From: Hippopus hippopus
Lineage: Eukaryota; Mollusca; Bivalvia; Cardiida; Cardiidae
Length of the DNA: 64,000 nt
Reading direction: 5' to 3'
Assembly: GCA_946811185.2 (NCBI GenBank)
Contig: OX328101.1
Coordinates: 25,156,122 to 25,220,121, forward strand
Numbering within the stretch: position 1 is the stretch's first letter; the number at the start of each line of letters is the position of its first letter. Positions 53,514 through 63,854 of this stretch are shown piece by piece. The notes beneath the pieces were generated by a model. The model was not told the DNA's origin. It did no database searches and saw only the letters and a list, made by a program, of their open reading frames with translations. A program made the position numbers and the translations under genes.

Positions 53514-54178
53514 TAACTCAAAAATTAAGCAAGCAAGAGTTATGATTCATTTGCACTGCACTCCCCCTTAATGAGATCTATCCACCCATGAAGTTTCATA
53601 ACTGTAGCTAGCATAGTTTTGGAGATATGCTTTGGACAAAATTCAAGTATAAATATAAACAAAGGGAAATAACTCAAAAATTAAGTAAGCAAGAGTTATG
53701 ATTCCTGTGCACTGCACTCCCCCTTGATAAGATCTATCCACCCATGAAGTTTCATAACCTTAGCTAGTGTAGTCTTGGAGATATGCTCCAGACAAAATTC
53801 AAGTATGAAAAACAACAAAGGGCAATAACTCAAAAATTAAGGAAGCAAGAGCTATGATTCCTGTGCACTGCACTCCCCCTTGATGAGATCTATCCACCCA
53901 TGAAGTTTCATAACCGTAGCTAGTATAGTTTTGGAGATATGCTCCGGACAAAATTCAAGTATGAAAAACAAGAAAGGGCAATAACTCAAAAATTAAGCAA
54001 GCGAGAGTTATGATTCCTGTGCACTGCACTCCGCCTTGATGAGATCTATCCACTCATGAAATTTCATAACCGTAGCTAGCATAGTTTTGGAGATATGCTC
54101 CGGACAAAGAATGGGGACGCCGCCCGCCCACCCGCCACGGGTGATCCCATAATACGTCCAGTCTTCGACGGGCGTATA
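53514..54178 (-). mobile_element. second pearl-like array, 156-bp units
   Basis: taactcaaaaatta recurs at 53514, 53670, 53826 and 53982, exactly 156 bp apart. The 5' boundary has its own gggtgatcccataatacgtc...cgacgggcgta at 54138-54175. It lacks a separate 3' end, so it is fused to the neighbouring element and probably arose by replication slippage or insertion of one into the other. Confidence 0.7.
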
Positions 54179-54318
54179 AAAATGGTCATAATTGCGGAAA
54201 ATCATTCAACGTGGAATAACATGATTGCGTTTGACGTGATTACACCGAAGGATGCTTACATAATGTTATTTTGAAAAAAAGTTATAGGATAAAACCTAGT
54301 GCGGTGGTTAATTCCAAC

Positions 54319-54750
54319 ATGCTGACAATGGCAATGTCAAAGGAAATGGCTGCGCAGCTGAATGTTATCGAATATTGTGTACAATTAGATATGACTCCTA
54401 CGCAAACACTATGCAAACTGCTCGCTACAGAAAAATACATATCTGGGTCAAGACCTCTTGTATTTAAATGGCACAAGAGATTTGTTGACGGATGGACAGA
54501 GGAGCAGCGCCCTACAGTCCAAACTTAGCACCCTTAGACTTTGCTTTGTTCCCCTATTTAAAGTCTCAGTTGCGGGGATATAGATTCGAAAACTTAAATG
54601 AACTGCGACAGGAAACTCTGCGAGTGTTGAGCAATTTGAAAAGCAAGTGATTTGAAGACATATACGATAAGTGGGTCACACGCCACCGTAAATGCATCGA
54701 GCACCTTGGAGAGTACTTTGAAAAAAAAAATTGTTTTCTAGGGACGTCAT
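54319..54750 (+). pseudogene. mariner transposase relic, catalytic middle deleted
   Basis: The first part (54319-54519) reads a helix-turn-helix region with EYCVQLDMTPTQTLCKLL and VFKWHKRFVDGW, as in mariner transposases. After about 54515 the frame shifts by one and reads PYSPNLAPLDFALFPYLK, the segment holding the third catalytic Asp (SPDLAPxDF in the family), then RGYRFEN, an in-frame stop (about 54648-54650), and KWVTRHRKCIEHLGEYF, the usual C-terminus. Roughly 150-180 residues with the first two catalytic Asp are missing. It is a non-functional internal-deletion derivative. Confidence 0.85.
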
Positions 54751-54959
54751 GACATTAATGTTAGTGTGCGCCGGGTATTTATGGGTAGCTTATTTTAAAT
54801 TGTGATAGATTGAGCAATTCTTAAGGTAGTTAGTTTATATTTCACACACATAGTTATGCACAAAGCTCTTGTAAAGTATTCCGAAACTTGCTGAATCTAT
54901 TGTGTTAACACTGATTGTGTTATAGCCTTTGTCTACGCTATTTTGGGACAGCCCTCGTA

Positions 54960-55134
54960 ATTTTGGATCCAAAATTTTGTCTAACAACCGACTGATTCAT
55001 GCGGTAGGCTGTCCTTTGACATGCAGAAAATTGACCAATAACAAAAAGAATTGACTCGGGGTCAGCCTCCGCAGGCTGACCTGGGTCGATACTTTTGGCA
55101 GATGCATTAAACCCCTTTTCACAGAGCAATGCTC
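54960..55134 (-). mobile_element. family C element, right piece
   Basis: Continues the piece at 51697-51739 after the mariner relic. It shows gaaaattgaccaataac, the core GGTCAGCCTCCGCAGGCTGA at about 55060-55080, and ccccttttcacagagcaatg at the right end. Confidence 0.75.
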
Positions 55135-55164
55135 AAATACAATTTCAAGACTGCTCTTGAATGT

Positions 55165-55262
55165 CTAAGCAAAGCACACAGGTTTGATCAATGATCGGAC
55201 TGCACATTTTCTGCAGTCTAATCTTGATCTAAACTGGCATCAAAGGCAGCTTTAGTTGTGAA
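55165..55262. repeat. family B copy
   Basis: gatcaatgatcggactgcac / ctgcagtctaatcttgatct, followed by aaactggcatcaaaggcagc. Confidence 0.58.
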
Positions 55263-55269
55263 AGGTGCT

Positions 55270-55490
55270 TTAACCCTTTACCAAACAATCCTGGGTTTTT
55301 AAGTAAGAAACCTTTAGAAAACATTGTGGAAAAAGGAGAAAATGCTGGTTACCAGCATTTTCTCCTTTTTCCACAATGTTTTCTACCCTGTCAAAGACAA
55401 ATACATTTTTTTGGGTTACATTGGATTTGTCGTCTGCAAATGCTTTCAATTTAGTAAAGTCTAAGATTTTGTTGTCTGGTAAAGGATTAA
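55270..55490 (+). mobile_element. family A MITE, well preserved
   Basis: TTAACCCTTTACCAAACAAT to GTCTGGTAAAGGATTAA; hairpin perfect over about 28-bp arms with loop gctggttaccagc. Confidence 0.82.
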
Positions 55491-55949
55491 TAGTACATGA
55501 AAGTTCCATAAAACTGATACAAAAAGGGATGTCAAAGTAAAATAATGGCCTCTTGAAAGAATGGGTTGCTGTACACAGCTGACAAATATGAACAATGAGA
55601 TGAGGTATAGAAGGAAAAGAATTCTAGATAAAACACAAATTGTCAATGCACACTTTAATTGACCATCAATGATAAACCATTTGAATGTTTTGACATACTT
55701 TTTCATACTACAAAGAACATCATATAATAACAACAATATTTATTGCAAAGAAGGTCTAAAACAATACTTATACCATAAAACAAACAGTAACAAAAATACA
55801 AAAGGTGTCGTCCCTATTATTTACAACCGTTTGTGAACATTTCTATACTGATCATGGTTTGGCCCTTTTTTTTCAGATGGCATAATCATACCAACAGCAA
55901 AATATTTATAGAAAAAAAGGCTTGTAGAAAACAGGAAAAAAAATCTGCG

Positions 55950-56305
55950 ATGTTGTGGGTGGACAATTTTCCTCTAGGAAAAATGCCCGCAAGGACTTTC
56001 GCCACCTGTACAATTGCCCACTGCCTTCAGGTGAAGGGCAGACATTTGCCCTCTGCATTTTTTCTCATTTAGTAAATAGTTTATTGAAGGATTTGAAAAA
56101 TACTTTATTTCTAAAACTGCTGGCCAATCAGAAATACTAGTATTTGTCATTAAGGTTACAGAAAATGATACAAAAAAAAAACCCTCACATTTATGATAAG
56201 TGGCAAATGTCTGGATTGGCAAATGTCGGATAAATGGCAAATTTTTGGGTGGGCAAATGTCCAGGTGGAAGTTGCCCTAGTGGGTAATTGTCCTAGCCCC
56301 TGCAA
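55950..56305. repeat. possible TIR element of unknown type
   Basis: gggtggacaattttcctcta at the left is roughly inverse to ctagtgggtaattgtcctag at the right. ggcaaatgtc and related words repeat in between. Weak. Confidence 0.3.
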
Positions 56306-57350
56306 TGTAACTCAATATGAGTCAATTTTTGACTCTTGACTAAGCACCTGGTCAAGACCAACACTATTTGTTCCCACTAAGACAAGACAAATTTATGATG
56401 CATAGCATCATAGAAGCCACAATCTTTGGGTGGACAACTTCAGAAATATTGACTCTCTTGAGAAATTCTGATTACATTTTTTTGTATCTGTTTTCTGCCC
56501 CCCCCCCCCCAGAACATTATGACAAATGGTACTAAAATGTAGGGGGAAAAAAAACAGAATATAATAAGTATTCTAAATTCTAAAAGAAAGGGTAGAAGTT
56601 TACAGAGGAATCTTAAATTATACATGTAATGTTTATGTGGAAAAAAAAAACATGTCAAAGCATTGGGATTTTTAAATTTCTACTGTACTCAAGTACAGCA
56701 TTTTCTATTTATTAAAATGATTTTAAAAAGCTAATTTTTTGTAAGGGCATCAAAGGTGATACTACGGAATTATTTAAGTAAGTAATTTTTCAAAATGATA
56801 TCGAGATATTTATTCACATACATGTATTTATAATTTTTATCAGTGATTTTTTCTTTGCGTTTTTTTTCTTTTTTTTTTAACAAAAAAAAAAATATTCAAA
56901 AACGTTATTCTAAAACATGATCTTCCTGCTTATCAAAAAGTATCTTAGCCCGCTTGTAACCAACTGAATCTTTACATCTCTACATTTTTACTCCATAATC
57001 AGCAAGATTTGCATTTCATCTCCAAATTTCTTCTGATCATAACCTTCACAGCTTGCAAAAAAAAACCACGTTTTAAGTCTTTAAGGATCTGTATTTGATC
57101 TACTATGCATATTTTGTTTGATAAACAGTAGGTTGAACCATTCCCTGCATAGGCCTTGTCCAACCCTACAAAACTTCTATTGTAAAATTTCGAGAGCCAT
57201 TTCAACCCTTTGGCCAGCAGCGACGTAAGAAGTTGTATATGCGCAGTTTCGGTAATAACTTTAACCCTTCGACTACACAGTGAAATTATTCTGAGTAAGG
57301 AAAAAGAAACAAGAATTTTTTATGTTTACGATATCTTATAAAATACGAAA
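56306..57350. other. no recognised feature
   Basis: AT-rich with several homopolymer runs (C10 near 56501, A9-A10 runs). No coding signals. Confidence 0.45.
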
Positions 57351-57354
57351 AAAT

Positions 57355-57545
57355 ATTAGACAGTCTATGTGCTGTCTGATCTTGATCTATTTCTGTCATT
57401 TTCGAGCAATTTCAACCCTTAGAGCACTAGCCAGGCACCACCTCTGTAGACAATGCACATCACGATCCATACATTTTTGATGGATTTTGTAGATCAGGAC
57501 CATACTGTACAGTACGTACAGTTTGATCGTAACAGCTTGGACACA
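57355..57545. repeat. diverged family B copies
   Basis: gacagtctatgtgctgtctg...atcttgatct at 57360-57390, and tgtagatcaggaccatactg...cagtttgatcgtaac at 57487-57530. Confidence 0.45.
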
Positions 57546-58582
57546 TAGTACATTAAATGCTAAATTTTACAGGGCTCATAAGGTGGATCTTCCATGAAAC
57601 AAAAATCCATTCAGCAAAAGTGGTGACAAAGGGAAGAAAAAGGGTTATCTTCTCACAAGTATTCTATAAATAGCTGACGTTAGACTGTTCTTTGTTGTGC
57701 AGGAGGTAACCAGTCTATTCCTTAATCAAAGGTTAACCTCCCTATTATCTTTACAGATTAAAACTAGACGAAAAACTTGTACATAAAACTGCTTCTGATT
57801 ATCTAATTCTAAGATGCTCTCTATCTCATGATTATCATTATTTTGTTTTGTTAAAAAAGTAGACAAATGCGAAAACCGTTGAGAGGTGAGAGGGCATGTG
57901 ATAAGTGGATAGCATAAAAACTTAATTTGGGAACACAGAAGGAATCCTATAAGATGGAAAAACTCGGGGGACTGAGCCAATAAAAGAAAGTTTGTTTCTG
58001 TATTTTTCATAGTTATTTTGGGAAAGAACTTATAATGCAAGAAAACCAGACTTAATTTTTATGTAGGTCTGTTTGATTATTTAAGAAAGGGTTATGTGGA
58101 GTAATTTTTCAATACTAACACAACATTATTAGAAACTTTTAAAAATTATAACCATTCGAATAATTACTGATCATCTACATAGTAAATAGTTTAGGTACAT
58201 TTCTACTGTACGCCGCTTTCGAGTGGCTTCCAAAAAGCTTGTGGCTGAAGCAGAAAGAGCACATTACAAGCAGTATATCATTTTGCCACAATATTATCAC
58301 ACATGTAAGTCATGTTAAGCATCCATATTTTACAAGAATAATTTTACAGCAATTGGCTGCAAGTTAGTTTCTTCAGAAAGTAAAGAGTTGCAGAAATTTA
58401 CCAAAAAAAAAGACAGAGATTTTACCCAAATAGTTCAAAAGTACTGAAACAGATATTTTCATTTACTAAACAGGATGCAGATTTTGTGTTGTCATTGTTA
58501 CACTGGTCAGGATATCTCATCAAATACTGGAGAGTGTTCATGCAAAATAAAACAGTATGTTTCCTACAGGTTGATATTGGTA
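57546..58582. other. no recognised feature
   Basis: AT-rich sequence. A minus-strand frame of 104 codons (57726-58040) has no motif I recognise. Confidence 0.45.
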
Positions 58583-58835
58583 TAATTCTTTACCAAATGA
58601 CAAAATTTCATAACTGAGTCCAAATTGAATTAATTTGTAGACTACAAAATCAATTAAAGATTGAATTTTGTTTCGGGAAAACCGAAAGATCAAAATTTGT
58701 TTTAGGGAGGGTAGAAAACATTGTAGGAAAAAGGAGCAAATGCTGGTTACCAGCATTTTCTCCTTTTCCCTCAATGTATTCAAAAGGTTCCTTCTCAGGG
58801 TTGTTAAAAGTCGAGACTGTGTGGTAAAGGGATAA
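58583..58835 (-). mobile_element. family A MITE, first of a three-copy chain
   Basis: Left ttctttaccaaatgacaaaa; contains a small duplication (gattgaattttgtttcggga, gatcaaaatttgttttaggg); right gtgtggtaaagggataa shared with the next copy. Confidence 0.72.
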
Positions 58836-59095
58836 CCCTTTACTCCTTACCACATAGTCTTGTGTTTTAAGGACCCCGAGGAAGAAAGCTTATGAAAACA
58901 TTGTGGGAAAGGGAGAAAACGCTAGTTTCCAGCATTTCCTCCTTTTAAAACTACATTTTCATATACAAATACCAGCACTTTCTCCATTTCCCACAATGTT
59001 TTGTACCTTTTCAAATACAAATACCATTACATAGATTTATTTTGTAACATGCGAATTGAACTAGTGTATAATCTTATCCTCTGTTAAAGGGTTAA
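58832..59095 (+). mobile_element. family A MITE, second of chain
   Basis: ataaccctttactccttacc at the left; right hairpin arm duplicated (ccagcatttcctccttttaa and ccagcactttctccatttcc); TTAA 59092-59095 shared with the next. Confidence 0.7.
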
Positions 59096-59322
59096 CCCTT
59101 TACCATACAAAAAAATTTCAGACTTGTCCAAACTGAAATTATTTACAGAGGACACATAAAATCTGTTTCAAATGATCGAACGTGTCTTTGAAAAGGTAAA
59201 AAATATTGTGGAAAATGGAGATAATTCAGGTTATCAGCATTTGTTCTTGTTTTCCCACAATGTTTTTGAAAGCCCTCTTCTCCAGGGTCGTTAAAACACA
59301 GGATTATTTTGTAAATTGTTAA
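59092..59322 (-). mobile_element. family A MITE, third of chain
   Basis: CCCTTTACCATACAAAAAAA to TTTTGTAAATTGTTAA; hairpin decayed. Confidence 0.7.
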
Positions 59323-59379
59323 ACAAAATCAAACTGAGTTGCTACAATACACTGTTATATTGAACCTTATAGTTGCTTC

Positions 59380-59550
59380 TGTGGCCAATGTAGATCAAGA
59401 TCAGACTAAACAGAATGTGCAGTCTGATCTTGTTCTACAATGTCCGCTTTGCTGAGACCTTCTAGACAAAATATATCTCGATATGGCATTTATTTTGGTC
59501 TTATTTCTACATTTAAAATGCCGGTAAGGTTTATTCAGCGCTCTAAGACG
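59380..59550. mobile_element. family B element
   Basis: gatcaagatcagactaaaca...gtgcagtctgatcttgttct palindrome (59393-59440) and the arm gccggtaaggtttattcagcgc. Confidence 0.6.
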
Positions 59551-59575
59551 TAACTCTTTACCATACAACAAAATC

Positions 59576-59804
59576 TTAACTCTTTACCACACAATCCCGA
59601 GTTTTAACGACCCTGAGGAAGAAGCCTTTTGAAAACATTGTAGGAAAAGGAGAAAATGCTGGTAACCAGTATTTTCTCCTTTTCCCACAATATTTTCTAC
59701 CCTTCTCACAACATGTTGTAATTTTTCAGCCACATTTATTTTGTCGTCTGCAAGTGCTTTCAATTTGGTATAGTCTAAAATTTTGTCATTTGGTAAAGAG
59801 TTAA
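59576..59804 (+). mobile_element. family A MITE nested in family A
   Basis: TTAACTCTTTACCACACAAT to TTTGGTAAAGAGTTAA, inserted in the host word AAATC-TTAA-GACTTTTCC. Hairpin arms are nearly perfect. Confidence 0.85.
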
Positions 59805-59840
59805 GACTTTTCCAAATTGAAAGCATTTACATACCACAAA

Positions 59841-60069
59841 TTAACCCTTTACCACACAATCCCGACTTTTAACGACCCTGAGAAAAAAGCCTTTTGAAAA
59901 TATTGTTGGAAAAGGAGAAAATGCTGGTAACCAGCATTTTCTCCTTTTCCTACGATGTATTCTATCCTTTCCAAAACAAATTTCAATCTTTCAGTTGCAT
60001 TTATTTTGTAGTCTGCAACTGCTTTCAATTTGGATTAGTTATAAACTTTGTCGTCTGGTAAAGGGTTAA
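59841..60069 (+). mobile_element. family A MITE nested in family A (second)
   Basis: TTAACCCTTTACCACACAAT to GTCTGGTAAAGGGTTAA, inserted in the host word ACAAA-TTAA-ATATGACTC, where the family consensus has ACAAATTAAATGTGGCTC. Confidence 0.85.
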
Positions 60070-60193
60070 ATATGACTCAAATAATAGGGTAGAAAACATT
60101 GTGGGAAAAGGCCCTTTCCCCACAATGTTTTCAAATGGCCTCTTTCTCGGAGGTCGTTTAAAATCGGGATTGAGTGGTAAAGGATTAAACCAA

Positions 60194-60418
60194 TTAACCC
60201 TTTACCACACAGTCCCAACTTTTAACAATCCTAATATAGAAGCCTTTTGAAAACATTGTGGAAAAAGAAGAAAATGATGGCAGCATTTTCTTCTTTTACC
60301 ACAATGTTTTCTGCCCTTCCCAAAACAAATTTCAATTTTTCAGTCACATTTATTTTGTCGTCTTAAAATATTTTCAATTTGGACCAGTCTTAAATTTTGT
60401 CGTTTGGTAAAGACTTAA
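60194..60418 (+). mobile_element. family A MITE
   Basis: TTAACCCTTTACCACACAGT to CGTTTGGTAAAGACTTAA; the loop has lost several bases (aaaatgatggcagcattttc). Confidence 0.8.
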
Positions 60419-60439
60419 AGGGCAGGAACTGACTTAAGT

Positions 60440-60510
60440 TCCTTTAGCAGATAGTACCAAGATCAGACTGCACAGATTTTGAAGTCTTATTTTGGGGTTA
60501 CACTGTCCCT
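60440..60510. repeat. family B copy, diverged
   Basis: accaagatcagactgcacag, then a poorly matching second arm (gaagtcttattttggggtta). Confidence 0.4.
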
Positions 60511-60884
60511 TTCTTTGTTACATATTCTGGCCAAAACAATATTGAAATATCATGATTTTGGGTCATTTTCCGACTGAAACTTTGTAAATAGCATTTTTTT
60601 CTTTATCTGCAATGTTCTTTACATGCAATCATGTTGAGTTTCATGTCTTACAAGGCATTTTCTGAAGTATGTAGCCTGCTGAAGATGTTTGTCAGAGGTA
60701 ATGCTGTAAACAAAATCATCAAAATGCAAGAGAGCTGTAAATTTTCTCATCCTTAAAGACACCTACAGACCTAGGATCCCTTTCACTAAACTGCATATGC
60801 ATGAAATTTCACATATATTCAATCCCAAAAAAATTGCGCAAATCTATGCAGTTCAGAGAAAGGTACCCCTGATATGGCTTGCAA

Positions 60885-61135
60885 CATGCGAAAAGGGGCA
60901 TTCGAACATTTGCGTAGAGTGTCGTCTTGGATCAGCCTGTGCAGTTCGCGCAGGCTAATTGGGGATGGCACTCTACGACTACATTAGATTTTGTGCTACA
61001 GTACACTTGCGCAAAACAGAAAACTACATAAGAACGGAAAGTGTCATTTCGGATTAGCCTGCGCGGATTGCGCAGGTTGATCCAAGACGATACTTTACGC
61101 AAATGTCCAAATGCCCCTTTTTGCGTGTTGCAGGC
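60885..61135. mobile_element. family D palindromic element
   Basis: Ends are inverted: GCAACATGCGAAAAGGGGCA at the left, and TGCCCCTTTTTGCGTGTTGC at the right. Each half has its own inner palindrome: gatcagcctgtgcagttcgcgcaggctaat at 60930-60960 and gattagcctgcgcggattgcgcaggttgat at 61052-61082, with tcgtcttgga / tccaagacga as outer arms. Non-autonomous foldback. Confidence 0.75.
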
Positions 61136-61201
61136 CATAATATAAAATGACAGCAAATAGAATAGATAATCAGGCATCTGCAGGCAAATTCACCTTACTC
61201 T

Positions 61202-61420
61202 TTAACCCTTTGCCACACAATCCCATGTTTTACCAACCTTAGGGAGGGTTTTTGAAAACATTGTAGAAGGAAAAAATGCTAGTAACCAGCATTTTCTCCT
61301 TTTTCAACAATGTTTTCTACCGTATGCATGGCAAAGCTCATAATTTTAGTTATATTTCATTCTGTCTGCAAATACTTTCAATTTGGACTAGTTTTAGATT
61401 TTGTTGTTTTTTAGAGTTGT
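61202..61420 (+). mobile_element. family A MITE
   Basis: TTAACCCTTTGCCACACAAT at the left; loop gctagtaaccagc; right end decayed (gttgttttttagagttg). Confidence 0.7.
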
Positions 61421-61580
61421 CTAAATTAAAAGAATTTGCAGACAATAAATCAGAGGTGGCTGAAATCACTGGATTTGTCTTTGAAAGAATAAAAAACCTG
61501 GTGGCAAGGAAGAAAATGCTTTTTTCCAGCATTATCTCCTATTACCACAATGTTTCCTAAAAAGCCTTCTGTGCAGTTTT
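61415..61580 (-). mobile_element. family A MITE, no right end
   Basis: Starts gttgtctaaattaaaagaat, includes gatttgtctttgaaagaata and loop gcttttttccagc; merges into the next copy. Confidence 0.58.
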
Positions 61581-61788
61581 TAACCCTTTACCAGACAACC
61601 AAATTATAGACTCGTCCAAATTGAAAGCATTTGCAGGCAACAAATTAATGTAGCTCAAAAGAGAAAAGTTGTCTGAGGAAGGGTAGAAAACATTGTGGGA
61701 AATGCAGAAAATTCTCCTTTTCCAACAACTTTTCAAAAGCCTTCTTCCTCAGGGTCCTTAAAACTCAGGATTGTGTGGCAAAAGATTA
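61580..61788 (-). mobile_element. family A MITE, hairpin collapsed
   Basis: TTAACCCTTTACCAGACAAC; the loop is reduced (gcagaaaattctccttttcc); right attgtgtggcaaaagatta. Confidence 0.7.
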
Positions 61789-62044
61789 CAAAAAGGAATC
61801 TTTCAATACAGGGTGAATTGCTCGTAAAAAGGATTGAATAGGCTGAAAACAATTTCTCGCCTCCAGTAAGGACATTTTACATTATTCATGAAAGTGCCTT
61901 GGGAGCCATAACAAAGTGCTAAATCTTCCCAATTATAGAGAAAGAAACAGTTTAGAAAATGGTAAGCTGTTTTGACAATCACTCTGGGACTAATTTATGC
62001 ACCATAAGCCATTTTATATCTTAGAACCTACATGGAGCGTGTCT

Positions 62045-62225
62045 TTATCTCTTTACTACATGGTTTTAACTATTGTGAAAAAATACCTTTTTGAAAACCT
62101 TATGGGAAAAGGAGAAAATGCTGGTAACCAGCATTTTCTCCTTTTCCCCAAGGTTTTCTACTTTTTCACAGACAATAACTTGCACTGTCAGCCATTTTAT
62201 ATCTTAGAACCTACACAGAGCATGT
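62045..62225 (+). mobile_element. family A MITE, right end replaced
   Basis: Hairpin perfect around gctggtaaccagc (62105-62150). The sequence agccattttatatcttagaa flanks it on the left (62008) and recurs on the right (62190), suggesting a local duplication of this copy with flank. Confidence 0.62.
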
Positions 62226-62227
62226 CT

Positions 62228-62462
62228 TTAACTCTTTACCACATACATGTAATCCGAGGTTTTAACTACCTTGTGGAAATAGCCCTTTGAAAAATGTGTG
62301 GGAAAAGGAGAAAATGCTGGTAACCAGCATTTTCTCCTTTTTCCTAAAGGTTTTCTGCACTTTCACAGGCAATAAATATCATTTCGGGTAAATTTATCAT
62401 GTTGTCTGCTAATGCTTTCAATATGGACCAGAGTAAAATTTTGTCATTTGGTAAAGAATTGA
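62228..62462 (+). mobile_element. family A MITE
   Basis: TTAACTCTTTACCACATACA; perfect loop gctggtaaccagc; right gtcatttggtaaagaattg. Confidence 0.75.
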
Positions 62463-62489
62463 AGAGGTTATTGCACAATTGAATCTCTA

Positions 62490-62690
62490 AGCTCTTCACA
62501 AAACAATCCTACTGTTTTACAGGTCCTGAGAAAGAAGTCTGGTATCCAGCATTTCCTCCTTTTTCTGAACTCTTTTCCACTCTTTCAAAGACAAACTTCA
62601 TCATTTGAGCCATGTTGTATAATTCATGTCATCTGCAAAATGCTTTCATTATGGACAAGTCTAAAATTTTATCCTTTAGTAGAAAATATG
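62490..62690 (+). mobile_element. family A MITE, left arm deleted
   Basis: gctcttcacaaaacaatcct, then directly the right arm (ccagcatttcctcctttttc) to attttatcctttagtag. Confidence 0.55.
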
Positions 62691-63854
62691 TATTTGTAGC
62701 ATGGTGAGAGCAACATGAGGTCTTCTGTGTTGTCTGATCTGAATCAACAAACAGTCAACAAACAGTCAGTAAATGTATGGAAGGCTAAACTAAGAATTCA
62801 AAAGGTCAAGTACAAGATCTTGGTACTTTCCCATCTAAATCAAAGCGTTGAGAACGCTGAAGTGGTATTTGTCAAGGAAGCCATTGTGTGGAATTAATAA
62901 TTTGAAAGAAAGAGAAATATTATTCAAATATTGGCTTGAAAGTCAACCTACTAAGCAAATGAACACCTTTTTTGTTGAATGGAGAGTACTCATGACAAAG
63001 TTAGGATTATTTGTGTATTGGTGGTTTCCCTTTGATCATTAGGAGGAGTCAGGAGTAACGTCCCTTGACAGTAGGATGCATGATGGATAGAGAGAGAAAC
63101 CATGTGAATATATATAATGAAATTAAGTTTGTACCTGAAAACTATGATTTTGAAAATTCTTTGGCCGTTAACATTTAATTCCCAACATAACAACCAGTTA
63201 TTTCGATCTATAAATATTCATTTTCAATCAAATGGAGTAGCGCACAATCATGGGATGAACAAGCCATGGGACGAACTGGTTTTGGAACGAAAAAGCCCAG
63301 GACCAAGCGATCGGTAGACAAATTTTGTATCATTGCACCAATAGAAGGCTATGAGCGAGTGAAGCTATTTTCAATCAAAAATTAGTACTTCCACGATCGA
63401 TGGTCTCACCCAGTGTATTTTAACTTGCCATTTCCAATTAGATATCTGAGTGCTACCGAAAAACTCATTTGCCTGAGAAAAATTGAGTTTAATTGGGTTT
63501 ATTTCCTTCGGCTTTGCACAAAATACGATACACGGTCTTCAAAATCCAATATTGAACTCATAGTGGTATTGTCTTCGACAAATACCACAAAAACAGACAA
63601 GTCTTTCACTTGGCAAGAAAATTTGAGACAGTTAAGTATGAGATAATTCCAATCACTGTAAAGGAATTTTTCTTAACACAGCAGTTCCCTGGATACATTA
63701 GAATAAAGGAAAATCATTTATCAGTTGCAAACAAGACAACAGATCATTTTTCATAGAATTAAACTTTTGAGTGCCAAAAAATATATGCAACAAACCTTTG
63801 AATCTAGAAATAAGACTCATATAATAGCAATATCAAGGTTTCAATTATTCAGAA
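62691..63854. other. no recognised feature
   Basis: Three short frames (62715-62897, 62848-63042, 63413-63646) lack motifs, splice context or conserved words. I cannot support a gene here. Confidence 0.45.

Larger units (their letters stand above)
51742..54957 (+). mobile_element. mariner-type element with nested insertions
   Basis: Ends CGAGGGCTGTCCCAAAAAGT at 51742 and the inverse of TATTTTGGGACAGCCCTCG at 54939-54957, flanked by TA (51740-51741, 54958-54959). Subterminal segments are also inverted (TAACCCGGCGCACAC at 51916-51930; GTGTGCGCCGGGTA at about 54764-54777). It contains a broken transposase at 54319-54750 and minus-oriented pearl-like DNA at 51984-54178. It interrupts a family C element. 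Confidence 0.82.
59551..60188 (-). mobile_element. family A MITE hosting two other family A copies
   Basis: The host pieces are 59551-59579 (taactctttaccatacaaca...aaatc), 59801-59844 (gacttttccaaattgaaagc...ccacaaa) and 60066-60188 (atatgactcaaataat...gtggtaaaggattaa). Joined in order they give one '-' family A copy with a shortened hairpin. Each gap holds a complete '+' copy bounded by TTAA. Confidence 0.85.

Noticed and set aside
57726..58040. Minus-strand 104-codon frame
   Set aside because: Low-complexity, AT-driven composition, no recognisable domain, and no splice or start context.
14605..59826. Recurring open frames reading like KLKAFADDKINV...VENIVGKGENAGYQHFLL
   Set aside because: They appear wherever a '-' family A copy reads rightward or a '+' copy reads leftward. 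They are translations of the MITE, begin and end at its edges, and are broken in most copies, so they are not a protein family.
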